Shown here in pieces: positions 33,111 through 45,499 of a stretch of 64,000 nt of DNA. The stretch lies in contig OZ038384.1 of assembly GCA_964036045.1 (NCBI GenBank), positions 39,906,844 through 39,970,843 on the forward strand. The letters run 5' to 3'. Position 1 is the first letter of the stretch. Each line of letters opens with the position of its first letter. The notes below the pieces were generated by a model that was given only the letters and a program-made list of their open reading frames with translations, was not told the DNA's origin and made no database searches. Position numbers and translations under genes: made by a program. This DNA comes from Eutreptiella sp. 'Long Island Sound 2002'. Taxonomy: Eukaryota; Euglenozoa; Euglenophyceae; Eutreptiales; Eutreptiaceae.

Positions 33111-34870
33111 CCCCAATGAGCCATTGAGTGAGGACAACCTCGTGGCACCCTACACACTAGGGCGCTATTTTGCAAATAACATGCGAGTGCCCATGCAGTA
33201 TTGCAACGACATGTTGATGTGTTGCACCCCTTTTATCCCTGAGGTACCAGACAATCACTCCGGGCGTCTCCATGCAGCAGTGCCGGTTGCTGACAATGCA
33301 TGGAGGGATGATGGGGGTTTGGCGATGTTGAATGAATTGGTGGCTCTCATGGAGGAAGCCGGTGTCGCTCCAGCATACACACAACACCTAAGTCCACAAG
33401 GGCACGCAGGAGGTGACCCCAATGACTGAAAAGCGTCCGCCGTAGCGCAGGGGCATGGAGCACCGGACCTCCGTGCACATGACCACCCAAGAGGTGAGTC
33501 CTATGACCCCACTTCGTGTGCCACCACGCAGGAGCATGCTGCCCTAGCAGGTGCACAAAGTATGGGCAGCTATGCTATGTTGACCCCTAGGGGGGTCCTC
33601 ATACCACAAGGCTGCCCAAGAGGTGACCCGATTGACTCCACAAACTTTGCCACAACGCAAGGGAATGGAGCACCACCCCACATTCCACAAGGCCACCCAA
33701 CAGGTGACCCTAGTGACTCCACCGCCTCTATCTTAGCGCATGGGCATGGAGCACCACTCCACAAGCCCTGAGACCGCCCAAGAGGTGAATCTACATGCAT
33801 TGACAGCACAATTGGCCCTTCTATGTTGAGCCCAATGGTGGTTCTCACCCCACAGTGTGAAACCCCAGGACCATCCCTTGACCCCACCCCCCAGTGGTGG
33901 ACACCGCATGCCTAACACCAGCATCCGGTGATGGAGAGGTGGTGAGCTCCTTGGTGGAGTCCCCTGTACACATTGCACAGCGGCCTAAGGAGCCAACTGT
34001 TGTGGACTGCAATCCATGCATCACAGGCAATGTGGCAACAGTGACGGCATGCAGTCAGTCTAGTTGTGATTCTCTGACTGCACAAGTTGGGCACCCAACC
34101 TCCTTGGAACAAAGCCCCATGAGGAGAAAGCGTGAAGCTATTCCACCTCGTGGTAATGCATGGGCAACCCTCCCCGAAAATGTGCCAATGACATCACAAT
34201 GACAGCCCCTGTGGATTGTGATGCTCCATTGGCCAGTTTGCAACGGAAGCCCATCAAGGCCAATGTGAACTGGGAGCTGCCAACCAGCAGGTCTTTGAAG
34301 CTACGGCTCTTACGTGACGAGTTCGTTGTTGGACATGTTTCTTTTATTCTGTTCCCAAGAGCTTGCATGCACTTGGTAGTGACACCCCCGTGTCGGCCAC
34401 ATTGCTCCGGGCAAAAGCCATTGCAGTATGTCGTGAAATGTGTGGCTTTGGAGTTGAAGAGTCTACATTATCATTGCACCGGGATCTTGAGAAGGAGACA
34501 TGGGGTGCCCAGCCCCAAGGCGCGGTCTGCCCGAGCACTTTGGCAGGTTGGCGAAGCATGTGGGTGGTAATGTGGTGATGTTGCGAACCAACACATACAA
34601 CATTCTAACATCATCAATTGGGATGGACACAGTGTTGACATCTGCTACCATTTGGCTCCCCGGACGTGAGTCTCCACTGTGTCTCCATGGGTGTGGAGAT
34701 ATGGAGGACCATTGCCGGGCAACAGTGGTGGTTATTGTTGAGGCGGAACGTGATGGTTATGGGAGTGGTGGCCATTTCCGGGGAGCAGTCTTTCATCACT
34801 CATTGCAGGGAGCCCCCTTTTGCACCAAGGGCCATCGATATCGGTAATTTCGGACACGCTGATGGTTTGT
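33111..34870 (+). pseudogene. Decayed plus-strand gene, unknown family
   Basis: Protein-like stretches follow one another with frame changes and stops. First come LGRYFANNMRVPMQYCNDML and GLAMLNELVALMEEAGVAPA (33150-33429). Then a Gly/Pro/His-rich part with a repeated PQG(H/C)P(T/R)GDP(S/I)DST motif (33562-33771), VVDCNPCITGNVATVTACSQ (33894-34202), ANVNWELPTSRSLKLRLLRD (34160-34330), LLRAKAIAVCREMCGFGVEE (34363-34560) and VGGNVVMLRTNTYNILTSSI (34557-34640). No domain is recognised. It could be one gene with introns, but the number of frame breaks suggests decay. It lies antisense in the 23.3-kb intron. Confidence 0.4.
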
Positions 34871-35750
34871 CTACTTTTGGGGCGTCCAAAAAAGGGGGGG
34901 GGTTATTTCAAAAATGACCCCTCATATTTGGGCCTTGACAAAAAGGGGGGTTGGTTCTTTATCGTACCAAAAATTGCACGTAGAGCGGCAAATTCTACCA
35001 AAAAATCCAGAAATAAATAATTTTACCCAGCGTTCATAGCAAGATACCTTGGGCAAGGACGCGGTGGCCTCACGGGCAAGCATTTACGAAGCGAGCTCCT
35101 CCACTATAAGCCCTCCCCAAGCTAAAGGGCTGGTGCCTAAAGCCGCCCACACCCCCTGCCAGCAGGGGGGCCGTTTCCTTAAAGTCATCAGCAATGCAGC
35201 CCACGGCCCCAAACAAGCTGCATGCATTGGCCACCCCATATTTCTCCAGCGAAAAAAGAGTGCAATTAATTGCGCTTCATTGAACTGAGATCAAGAGCAA
35301 AACAGAACTGCTCATGAGGTTCAACATGGCAGATGGGATGAGAGAGAAACAAAGACAACAACTGTGCAAACACAACCAAACCGCCAATCGGTCAAGCGTA
35401 ATGCGTGACCGCTTGTTAATATGCACACCCGCACACAATTGTACGAATTTCTCCGCCACACCATGGCGCACAGCCGACAATATTATGTGGCGACCAGTGC
35501 GCCATTCTTTCTTACAAAGAGACCGCATGTAGCTGATATGCGATGCCATAGAAACCGGTGCCATGGTGAGAAGACAGCTTGGGTGGCACAATAGCAAAAA
35601 GCGGTAACCAGAACAGGACACTAGCAATAGGCGTGGACTAGCACATACCGTGCATAGCGGGGGCTGAATTCACAGGTGAGATAAAAGAAGTACCGACTTG
35701 CATTGCGGATAGCATGCACAGAACACATGAAAGTAGGTTTTTCAAAAAGG

Positions 35751-37898
35751 CTGGGCTCTGCAGAGCCCAGCATCCAAGAATTGGTAATGGCAGGCCGTGT
35801 AATAGACATAGGGGACATAGGGAACTACGAACATGTAACTGAGAAGGAGTGAAACTAGCATTTGGCGCAGGCTGGGCTCTGCAGAGCCCAGTGTCCCGAA
35901 AAGTGATAATTATAGGTTGCATAACACACATATAGGAGTTAGGCCACACACTTGATGGATGCAAAGGTGGCATAGTTTTCCGGTATTTGGCCGGTGTCAT
36001 GTAAGGTAGTAATGACCATCGTGGCTGATACTGACTATATCTCTTTACTGGGACAGTAGATGGTTCTGGGGACGTAGATTGAGCAACACCCGGCGACAAT
36101 GCTACATGCACATGTGGCAACAGTGAGTACCTCGGGGTCTGTTGGTTGTCCGCAACAGCGGCAGTGGGCAACAAAGAAATGCGCCGGGGGGGGGGGGGGG
36201 GAAGAGGGAAGTCCTTGGGGGTATCGCATTATCAGGCAAGAGCACCGGGGCACTAATTGAACGCCTACCAATGCAGCTGATTGAAGTGCAACTGAAGGCA
36301 GGGGGGGGTGCCACTATGTGGTACAGGCACTGGTGGCAACAGGCTGCATTTTGACTGCCCACGTGTGTGCTTTGCTTCCACAAGTGGTCCAAGCTACCGT
36401 ATGTGCTGGCAATCGGAGTTGTGCCGATCCATCTGTGTAAGTGTGGGTTGGTCGGCATCCGGGGGAGTAAGTGGCCGAGGAGGTGGCACGCCAAGATGGG
36501 AAGACAACTCAAGAGGGCAAGGTGATTCTGGATTAAGTGTATCGAGGATCAATGCAGCCCGCTCCTCGCTGCGTGACAGAAAATGGGATCGGCATATCCG
36601 ATCCCCTTGGTGCCATGTGACAAGGGTTGCACATTGGGTTCCGCAATGCGAAACGGAACCGCGCGCGAAGCCCCCAGATGCATTGCACAAACCATCGTGC
36701 TTCGCCACCATTGTTGTCCCTCAGCAACTCCATTTTCTTCGGAGTCAATGGGTCATTGAGGGAGGCCCTTGGTGGGGTTGGTTGATCCTTTGGGACAAAC
36801 TTTGGTGGCCATGGTAAGGATGGGGGTGCTGACCCCATAAACATAATTGCCTCTTGCAAGGCGAGCGTAGCTGCAGTACGCGCTGCTGTTTCTCCGGTCA
36901 ATGGGACTGGCAAGGGTACAGGTCCTACAACCTCATCTCCTTCGGTATCTTGGCCGGCACGTGGTACATCCACATCCGTACGTTCAACATGTGGAAAATT
37001 AGCCATGGTGATTGTAACAAGGAAATAGAAGGTTACATGTACTTGATATGTGGGACATGCGACCACATAGTAATCATAACAGCACTGCACACTATGCACA
37101 AAAGTCAACTGCAATAGAGTAGGGTATATTGTAAACATTGTATCCTGACACTCGAATAAAAGCAAACACGCTTGAACAATACAGACATCACGTCACCAAG
37201 CTCCAACTATGCGCGTACAAACAGTCTAAGGCTTGTTGTATAGTATTCCTTAACAGCTGCTAACAGTAATACTTACACAATACCACGGTGGCACCATTGT
37301 ACATCAAAAGACAATAGCAACACGGCACAAAGGCATAGAAAAATATAACAACACACCACATGTACAACAAGTTTCAAAGTGTCATAGTGCTATTATGTCA
37401 CACAACGGAGGGTCAAAATGGGACATTGTGAAGGTTTGGGCTCTGCAGAGCCCAGCCAACAGAGAAACCCTAATATGCACCCCGTAAGTACCAAGTATGT
37501 GAATGCTGGCCCTGCAGAGCCCAGGTTGTTGGAAACTCATTCTATAGTTTTGTGGTTTTGGCACTTCCATCTAGATGATGTGGTGCCCGGTGTGGCACTT
37601 GTCTTTGATCATTGCCCACCAGTCATGTATGCGGGAGTTGTATCCATGATTCCCGTTCGTACTGGTGGGATCGGGGACAATGTTTAGGCTGATTATGTTA
37701 GGGCAGCGGGAAATGTATACCACTTCACCAAGCGCCATGTCGCGCGGCCACTTGACCACTGTATACATGGGCCAATTGTTGTAACGGGGCTTGGCACACA
37801 GGGAATAATTTGTACTTTGCAGAGCCGTGAAATCTAAAATGTATAATATTGGGGCCTAAAATGACTTACAAAACTGGTCCTGGCTCTGCAGAGCCCAG
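35751..37898. repeat. Cluster of five CTGCAG-centred palindromes
   Basis: Perfect 20-bp CTGGGCTCTGCAGAGCCCAG occurs at 35751-35770 and 35872-35891. A perfect 18-bp core is at 37437-37454. Variants with one-base changes are at 37506-37524 and 37880-37898. The flanking sequences differ, so the palindrome itself is the repeated unit. Confidence 0.92.
36533..37006 (-). CDS. Possible N-terminal exon of an unknown protein
   Basis: This 157-codon ORF starts at an ATG (37006) in good context (CAATCACCATGGCT). It reads an acidic N-terminus (MANFPHVERTDVDVPRAGQD), a Thr/Ala-rich helix, a Pro-rich linker, and then a basic segment (WGLRARFRFALRNPMCNPCH). The 3' end is uncertain. Near 36545 a different frame (AALILDTLNPESPCPLELSS...TPPDADQPTLTQMDRHN, to 36394) looks like its continuation, so either a frameshift or an exon end lies there. 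No family recognised. It sits among the CTGCAG palindromes in the large C2 intron, same strand. Confidence 0.35.
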   Translation of the reverse strand: MANFPHVERTDVDVPRAGQDTEGDEVVGPVPLPVPLTGETAARTAATLALQEAIMFMGSAPPSLPWPPKFVPKDQPTPPRASLNDPLTPKKMELLRDNNGGEARWFVQCIWGLRARFRFALRNPMCNPCHMAPRGSDMPIPFSVTQRGAGCIDPRYT

Positions 37899-39200
37899 CC
37901 TTATGCATAAATGCAAATTTGCACCCCCTACTTTACCACATGCAAGTGACCACCTATCACCCCTTTTTCCGCTGAAACGAAAGGGGGCACTATGGGCCTC
38001 GTAAGCCGGGCACCCGCTCCTATTAGCGCCTGAAGGAGGGGGGGGGATCACTAACCCTGCTCCACCGGCAAGTGCAAGGCCACACACGCCCCAACGGCAG
38101 CCTATCAACTAGGTTGCTTTGTCTGCCAACTGCTTTGGTCAACAACCGGCGCTCGGGTGAGGGGAGGTTTGTCCTAGTGGCCGAAACATAGGACCGGTGG
38201 TGCATGCCCAACCCACGTGTGCTGCTGCCGGCACCCTTCTCCTCGCGCGGGTGGGCACGCCTCCGCTGTTTCGGCCCCTCCACAGGTTGCTCTGCGGCGG
38301 CAGGGGGAGGGGGGCGTCCTCCCCATGTTTTGGCCCCGAACGGGGGGCTAGCCCATGGCCACCATCCTGCCTTTGTGCACATGGTGCCTTAAAAATGGGC
38401 CCTCTCGGGAGGCCCGGGGGAGTGCAGGGTGGTGGGGGGTTCCTTGTGGTTTGAAAAAGGGGTGGCGGGTCAAGTACCTCCGAAAAGTCGGGTATGCAGC
38501 CCACAGCCACTTTGTCCAGCAGTACTTCAAGTTCAGAATTTGTACCCTTGTATGTTGGTGAGGTATTGCCGCGGCAAGTTGTGATGAGGAAGAGCCCTTT
38601 TCCAAGGCCATAGGGAAGGAAAGGAAGGGCCGGTGTTGTGTGGAATGGGAAGACGACCGAGAATCCTACCGTGTGGCAAACCGCAGGGCGTCGCAGGCCG
38701 CTGTTGACAAGGCCGCTAAGTTGTCGGCTGCACAGCGAAGGGCACAATGGGCTGCTTGGACCACTTGTGTGGCAGCCTAAGAAGGTGCGTGTGTGCCGCT
38801 CCAATGGCATCCTTCTTTATCGAAGCAACCTTCCCTATTCTCTAAATCCCCAAAGTTCTTAAATCCCTCACATTCAAAATTTCTGGCTTCCCCCACTCTT
38901 TTGTATACCACGAACCGCATGATGTGCACCTCACCGCATGACAACTCCACTCCCTTGTGTATCGCGAACCCCATGTTGTGCATCTCACCCCATGACCACC
39001 TCATGACACTTCCCCCTGAGGTTCTCGGTACCCATTGCTGGAAATACCCAAGCGGATGGCACCCTATCCATTTCGGTAGGGGCGGTGCATGAGGCATGCA
39101 AAGAATCTGAGGATTTTGAGTGTAAAAACATGCGTTGAAAATAGTTTTACCCCATACTGCAAGCCTCGAAAGAATTCTTCGGCACCTATGTCGCCAGTTG
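37170..39200. other. Mostly unassigned intron sequence
   Basis: AT-rich to 37860, GC-rich after. A short plus-strand reading at 38635-38780 (EWEDDRESYRVANRRASQAA...AAKLSAAQRRAQWAAW) looks like a fragment of a helical protein but has no clear ends. A ~54-bp tandem duplication lies at 38895-39005 (CGAACC(G/C)CATG(A/T)TGTGCA). Nothing else is supported. Confidence 0.3.
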
Positions 39201-39234
39201 CTTTTGCCCAGAATCTCAAATTGGACAAACACGC

Positions 39235-39315
39235 GTTTGAAACCTTTTGGGGGTCTGGAGGGGGTTGGGTGCCTGGATTCGAACCAGTCGCCCCCCTATA
39301 TCATGCGCGTGATAA
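39235..39315 (-). repeat. tRNA-derived SINE-like copy with RNA polymerase III box B
   Basis: The minus strand contains GACTGGTTCGAATCCAGGCA: box B GGTTCGAATCC with a CTGG/CCAG T-stem around a TTCGAAT loop. Related copies are at about 48765-48830 and 50085-50160. All share an AAACTTTTGGGGG-like segment on the plus strand just before. No good A box or full cloverleaf was found. Confidence 0.5.
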
Positions 39316-40822
39316 TAAAAAAGAGGTTTTTTTTGAGGGGGGGCATTTGTGCTACATGGGCAAATGGGGAGGACGGGGGACCAAATGCCGACCCCCCCCC
39401 TTCCCACTGAAAAACATGGTGCTCAAGAAAATTTCACGCAAATATGCCCAGTATGGAATCCCCTTATTTGGCACTTTCACTGGGGCCTCCCTTGCCTCAC
39501 CCTTTCGTGTGCACAGGTGGTTCACTTCTGCTGATCCTATTTTTGTCTCCGGGGGCTTGGGCATGCCAATGATGTCAGGTGGTGGTTTTGTGCTGTTTGC
39601 CCACAGTCCCATATTATTGGTTGTGTGCATACCCAGGGTTGGGTCATCTGGTGTTTGGTTGTTCTGAAAGTGGTTGGCTCTACCAAGTCCCCACAAATGA
39701 CCTTGATCAACAAAACAATGTCACAAAAGAGGCATGGCACTGGACACTGGTGGTTCTGCATGGCTCCCAACTAGCCTTTACAGACCATCCCACCACCACC
39801 ACCACCAGCAAACGAAGTCCAAAAGAAGTCAACTCACTTCCAACACGGACGATTCCCTTATTGAAAACCCGTCTCCAAAGTTGAAACCCCATCCCAAACA
39901 TCAGACCATGTGACATTGTCCAATCCCTGTGAATGCAAAACAGACAACACAATACTCTCCTCCCGTCCCCAAATTTTCCCCAAGTGGGTCTGTATTCCTA
40001 CTGTACACAGGGGGGGGGGGGGTCATTTCTTCATGCTGCGGTGCGGCCTGCCCCCTTCCTCCCACACACGCTGCACGGCAGCACCTGCACCACCTCCCGC
40101 AGCCCCAGTCCCTCTCATGGGGGGGGGGGGGTTGTGGTATGCAGTCAGTCATGGTATCCCAGCCAAACCTCCCGCAGCCCCTCCCCACCCGCCCTCCCGT
40201 CCTGACGGCCACATGGCAGCTGGGTGTATGAAGCCTGCCGCCCCCTGCTGAGGTGTGTACTGCCCCTGAAGAAAGAAAACCAACACATTACCGATGGGGA
40301 ATACCCCATATGGGGCAAGGGCCACGCAGGACAGAGACCAGCGGTGCCCTGCCCAATGTGGGCCATGGGTGCATGCCGAATGCTTGTGCATGACACCACA
40401 CAGGGTAGGGATATTTAGCTTCGGTGTGCACTATCAAGGAAAAAGCAGCGGAACAAAAAGGTCCCATGCACATTGATCTGTTGACACTGCTCTCGGTCAA
40501 GGAGAGACTACTAGTGGCTACACAACCCCTGGCCTATCGTGACCTCCAAAGCGGAGCTACATGACCGCTGCCATATCGGGGTCTCCAAAGCGGAGAGGCT
40601 GCAGGGAGCACCACAGGCGAAGAGGATAAGAGCTCCCATAGGCCATCTTCAGACAACCAAACCCCGTGAGTTCAGGCAAAATCCCCCTTGTCGGGAACAA
40701 AATGGAGCGTAACACATCCCGTTCTTTGGGACGATCCCGTAAACGCGCAGGGCACAGGAGCAAGGGACGGTGCACAGAGGCATGCAGGCAAGGGGCAATG
40801 ACAGCCATGGCGGCACACACAC

Positions 40823-41182
40823 CTCCACCACAAGCGGGTGCTCGGTCAGCAGCTCAGGGGACGCTGGGAAAAAGGTGAAGGACTGCTGCCACGAGGGGAG
40901 TGCGGCGCCGGCCTGCATGACAGTCCGCTGCTGGGCCTTGCCGTAGGTGACCATGCAGTACAGCCCCACGCAGTCACGCTGCTCAAGGTCCGTTAGATCC
41001 GCAGCCTCCAGGACTGTGACCACAAGTTGCGGGCGCTGGTGGGGGTTGTATGGCAGCCCAAAGTTCTCGGGGCTCAGAGACACCTGCAGCTGTGCCTGAG
41101 GCGGGTCGGCTACACAGGCCCCATCGGTGGTATAGAATTCCAAGGGCAGCCACTCCGTCTTCGTCGTGTTCTCCTGCAGGTC
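40823..41182 (-). CDS. Multi-C2 protein, exon C: end of C2-2 and N-terminal half of C2-3
   Basis: 120 codons (residues 205-324), phase 0 at both ends. The acceptor is GCCCTCAG (41183) and the donor GAG|GTGTGT (40822). It begins DLQENTTKTEWLPLEFYTTD, the last strands of C2-2. A linker (SPENFGLPYNPHQR) leads to C2-3: PQLVVTVLEAADLTDLEQRD, CVGLYCMVTYG, TVMQAGAALPSWQQSFTFFP, ending HPLVVE. Loop 1 of C2-3 has acidic residues in DLTDLEQRD, and exon D supplies loop 3, so Ca2+ binding is plausible. The donor falls inside the loop-3 strand, where the 23.3-kb intron splits the domain. Confidence 0.88.
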
Positions 41183-44100
41183 CTGAGGGCAGGGGCATGG
41201 AGGCAGTGGGAGGGGGGACCTTGGTGCCCTTTGGCCAGCTGCCCGTCCCTGTTCCCCTGGCATGAAGCACGATTGCGATGTTTGAACGTTGCAGACTATT
41301 GGTAATTCAAAGTGAAATTGGAAGTTGACTGTTGAAGGCTGCATTGTCATCATGTGTGACACCCCTTTCCCAACTTCCCCACTAGCTTGGCCCCAAAATT
41401 CAGCCCTCATTAGCCAGCGTCATCTCATGGTCAAAAAGTTCTCCAAAATAAGGAGTTGCCAAAATTGTTTTTAGACCACTTGGCGTGCTCAGACAAGTGG
41501 GTCTACGCTACTTTGAGCCATTTTTGACCCACATTACCCCATGAAATTTCCCTTGCTTGGAAAGGGCCATTTTTGGGACCAAAAAGGGGGCAACCAGGGG
41601 GCAAAAGCGCATTTTCCCAAAAATGATCCTAGATTGTTTGGGACGCTCAAACAATTGGTTTCAAGGTATTTTGAGCTATATTTGATTTCCCTTTGCCCTC
41701 ATTGAGCCTATTTACTGGCGCAACTGATTTTCCCTCCCGCATGAGCTTGGTCCCAATATTCAGGATTCGGGTTGTGGCTGGGTCAAGGTTGGGTGTAGCG
41801 TTAGTGGTGGGGAATAAAATGGAGAGCAATGATGTGGCTAGAGACAACCATGGACAAAATTTTCTTTCGGGCGCCTTTGGTGCCTGTGGACCATCCGGGG
41901 CCTTCAACGCCCATGGAATCTTGAGGCCGCTAAATTTGGCAACTGACACCCTACTCCAAAGGCCTTGAAAAAAACCCAACTTCCTTGATGGACCATATTT
42001 GTCCCACATTATAGCATCCGGTGCAGTGCCAAGCCTGAGTGAACCAATCCAAACAATATTCCCTAGGTGGTCAACAGCAACAGTTAGCTCCCAAATATGG
42101 CCGCATACTTAAGGTTAAACAAGACATCTGACTATGTACACAACACGCGCACGGCACACAATATGTCCCCCAGGGGGGGGGGGGGGGGGCAGACTCCCAG
42201 TTTTGGGACTTGCAAAGCCAGCCCCCCCTCCCCCCCCTCGGGGCTAAAATATTGTAGCACTCAGCAGCAGAAGCAGTCGGTTGACCGCTGACAGCACTTG
42301 TTGAGTCCATCACAACGGCTAGCAATTGATCAATAGCAGTTGGTGCTGAACCGACCAAATTTTGGTTGCTGCCAACAATCGGCGGTCACTGGGTCCTCTA
42401 GTCAGTCACTTGACATGTATTTTGTGGGTACTTGCACCGAAGGTGGTGGCACACGCGTGGACCGACCTTTAGTTGGGAGTAGTTGGGGGTGGGAGGGCTA
42501 GGGGGAGCCATAAAGAAAAAACAAGGACAAGATGCACAACACTCAACACATTGAAGAGAGCCATCCAGCAAAAGCTCATGGAACCGGTTCCCTTGGAGGC
42601 AGTGCCCCCCTGCCTTACTCCATTGACACACCATGGCTGAGAAGTCCCTAGACATCCATAGCCCTCCCCTCACCCCCAACCTGTGGGGGTGCAGATGCAT
42701 GTGTCATGGCACTGGGCACAAGACGATCCTAGCTCTGCACCACGGCGGCGGACAATCTTGGAAATATAGTAAGGCAAATGACCAATTATTCTGCTACTGG
42801 TAGCTGTGATTTCGTTTGCTGCATTTTTCCAAAATTAAGGGAGGAACCATTTTGCACTTTTGCAAACAACCAATTCATCAATTGGGAGGCCAGGTTTTCG
42901 TTTCGGGGGGGGAGGGTCGATAGAGCCCTCCGGCCGGACCCCCCCCCAAAAGGGCTCAATTGACAGGACCCCCAAAATCCTACCAAGACTGACCCCCCGG
43001 GCCTCGGAGGTGACCCAGACCCAAAAATCAGGAAAAAAAAAGAAAATGGGATTTTTGGAATCAGCGCACCGAGGGGGTTCAGAAAAGTCATCATTTGCCA
43101 TACTTTTGGTGAAAAAAAATCGACCAATTTCAATGCTCAAAAAAATTTTGGGCGCCTTTGGCGCCAGACTTCATAATGACTGATTAATGGTGCCTGTCAA
43201 TTGAGCCCCTTTCCCGAACCCCGCCCCCCAGTTTTTGGGGGCTCTATTGAGTCCACCCCCCCCTGAAAGTGAAAAGCCAACATGCCATTTGATACGTTGC
43301 TGGAGGGAAGGACAGTACAGAAAACCACGTTTTTGTTTTCATTCTTAGGGCACATATTGAAATTGGGGGCTAGGGTACAAGCTTGAAGTAGGAGACACTT
43401 GTTTGCAATGCATGTTGGATGACATCAGTTGCAATATTAAGCATCATTATGATCTTCCATTTGCCCAACAACATATTTTTGTAACAATTTTGTAAAGATT
43501 ATTGGGTGGTCTAGAAACTTGTAAGTGAGATAAATAGTGGTGATCTTATTTTATGAATTAGTGATGTCATACAAGGACTTTGGGTGGATCAATGCGATTG
43601 GTATGCAGTCAGGTTGTTTCGTGTGATGCAGTTATATTGTGTTGATGGACACTGCTACATGTCACCGGCCTTACATGCTGTATCTATGTTGGTGACACGC
43701 CTGCTGCACAAGCAATCCTCTTCAGGTCAACAAAGGATGTAGGGAGTTGACTTTCGTTTACTCAACACAAACTTTTGGTAGGTGGATTACTATGCGGCAT
43801 CGCAAGGGGACGCAGTCCCACTTTTCTGCAGTGTGGGTCTCTGCATGTGCGGATGGGCATTGGACCAAGAGACCACAGTGGGGACAGCATCGAGTGGTTT
43901 GCAGTGTATGCACATCGCGCTGTTCAGGCCCATCGCGATGTGCTGCAGTACAATGCGCACACACAATTATCATCTGCAGTACATTTTCAATGGACGTCCG
44001 ATAGATTTTGACTGTGGCTTTTATTTGCGTTTACTGTGACTTGCAAGACAGCGATGAATACTTGGGAATGTCACATGTTTGACCTGTTTTCGACAAGCAA

Positions 44101-44944
44101 CCTGCATCAATACCATGGTACTCATGAATTCTTCATGGACCCAACACTAAAGGAGAAACAGAAACTCATGAATGAAGAGCGGCGTCAGTGGATCCAAAAT
44201 TGCGGTACACAGAAATAAGCTTCGTTCACACAATGGGCATACGATTCTGCGACTGTATTTGTTTTGCATGTAGTGTTTGGGAGGAAAGACTTGCAGCAGT
44301 GAGTGCGATCAACACTTTGTGACATTTTCCTTGGGCCTTGGTATTGGCCTGAGAAATTGTGTTTTGTGCTGGGATCGGTTCTCGAAAGCATGGGCCGTGC
44401 CTTTATTATGAGATCTTCAGTGCCGGTGCCGTAAGCGCCTTTCTCTGCAACAACAGGGTACCGTGATGAGCCTAGTCTTTGTGGGCCTGCCTATGTTGCA
44501 TGATTGTTCCTCTCTGGAGTGCCGCAGTACAGACACCCGACACACTGGGAGGGTGCAGACCGGTTGGCAGGACAAATATCATATTGCATCAGCACTGTGT
44601 CCTCCCCCTCAACCGCCCCAACTCCCCTCTACGGATCCACGAGCCCGTCCACGGATCCCAAGCAGAATTTGTATGAAAGCATGGTGTGTTTTCAGCACAG
44701 ACTCGTTCATGCCAGATGCTTGTGATGGCTGTATGTACCGCAAGGTGTCCCGCACGCCAGCAAATGCCGGGCACGAGGGCGTGCGAGAGGTACAGGCGAG
44801 GCTTGGGCAGGAAAGTGGGGGTTAAGGAGATTGTCTTTGCCCGGCTGTCCCCAGTATAGTATTGCAGCTCCTGCAAATTGAATGCTCTTGGGCCTTGTTC
44901 CAATATTGGGGGCCACAGCCCTTGCAATGGGCAACAGGATCCAC
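41183..44944 (-). other. 3.8-kb intron B-C of the multi-C2 gene
   Basis: Donor GTGGAT (44944), acceptor CCTCAG (41183). Contents: a near-duplicate pair of C/A-rich repeats (41400-41680, sharing TTTTTGGGACC-like text), poly-G at about 42173, a GGCGCCTTTGGCGCC hairpin (43151-43165), and an antisense ORF remnant at 43775-44218. Otherwise nothing supported. Confidence 0.65.
43775..44218 (+). pseudogene. Possible gene fragment interrupted by one in-frame TGA
   Basis: One frame reads GDSIEWFAVYAHRAVQAHRD, VLQYNAHTQLSSAVHFQWTS, a TGA at 44009-44011, then CKTAMNTWECHMFDLFSTSN, MDPTLKEKQKLMNEERRQWI and a TAA at 44216. The flanks are AT-rich. The TGA could be a nonsense mutation, or it could lie in a short intron between about 44000 and 44040. 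No family recognised. It is antisense within the B-C intron. Confidence 0.3.
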
Positions 44945-45103
44945 CTGAAGCATGAAGCGGCAGCCGGCGACATAGTCCCCTTTGATGATGATGGGGTCTG
45001 AGATCTGGATATCAAGGGACTGCTCGTTCTCGTCCATGACCTGAAATACAAACTCATTCCGGTACACAAGACCCGCACGGGTTGTGGTCCATGTGTGGGC
45101 AAC
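44945..45103 (-). CDS. Multi-C2 protein, exon B: middle of C2-2
   Basis: 53 codons (residues 152-204), phase 0 at both ends. The acceptor is CTCACACAG (45104) and the donor CTTCAG|GTGGAT (44944). It reads VAHTWTTTRAGLVYRNEFVF, then QVMDENEQSLDIQISDPIII, then KGDYVAGCRFMLQ: the variable loop, the Tyr/Trp-x-Asn-Glu-Phe strand, and loop 3 with Asp residues (ISDPIIIKGD). It joins exon A as SVSVGVGEQ|VAHTW and exon C as FMLQ|DLQEN, both in frame. The ORF continues past the donor, but that extension (VDPVAHCKGC) no longer fits a C2 fold. Confidence 0.88.
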
Positions 45104-45499
45104 CTGTGTGAGTGTGGGTGGGGAACAAGTGGACAGGAGGAACAGGGTGGACTGGGTGTTCCGGGGGGGAGGGTGTGAAAGGAGAATGGGCAGGGGGTCA
45201 CAATTTTGGGTCAGCTGGGCCCAAACAACGTCCCTGCCCTGCCCCAACTCCCCAGCCGCACTGCTCCCAGCCCGTACCATCACCGCCGCTCCTCCGCCAC
45301 ACAAGCTCGCTGAATGGCTTACAAGGAGTTCACCAGACTGATCCGAAGGATCATGGGTTCGCATTTCGCATTCTCTCTGTTGGCATGCTCAGGCTTGTTT
45401 GACCATTTTACTTTTTTTTGGAAATTCTATTGGGAAATTTTTTCAGATGGAACTTTTTGGGAAAAGCTTTTTTGAGATTTTTTGCGAAAACTTTTGGAA

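Larger units (their letters stand above)
17519..40822 (-). other. 23.3-kb intron C-D of the multi-C2 gene
   Basis: The donor is GAG|GTGTGT at 40822 and the acceptor TGCAAAG at 17519; the two halves of C2-3 meet in frame with no missing residue. It contains a MITE-like element, a zinc-finger gene remnant, a satellite block with two inserted elements, two decayed genes and a palindrome cluster, each listed separately. Whether such a long intron is spliced in one step cannot be told from sequence. A misassembly that brought repeats together between two true neighbouring exons is the main alternative. Confidence 0.75.

Noticed and set aside
30890-33127. 332-codon ORF and others rich in Cys-Asn-Ala-Leu repeats
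   Set aside because: Product of the 41-bp and 47-bp minisatellites; several frames are open on both strands at once.
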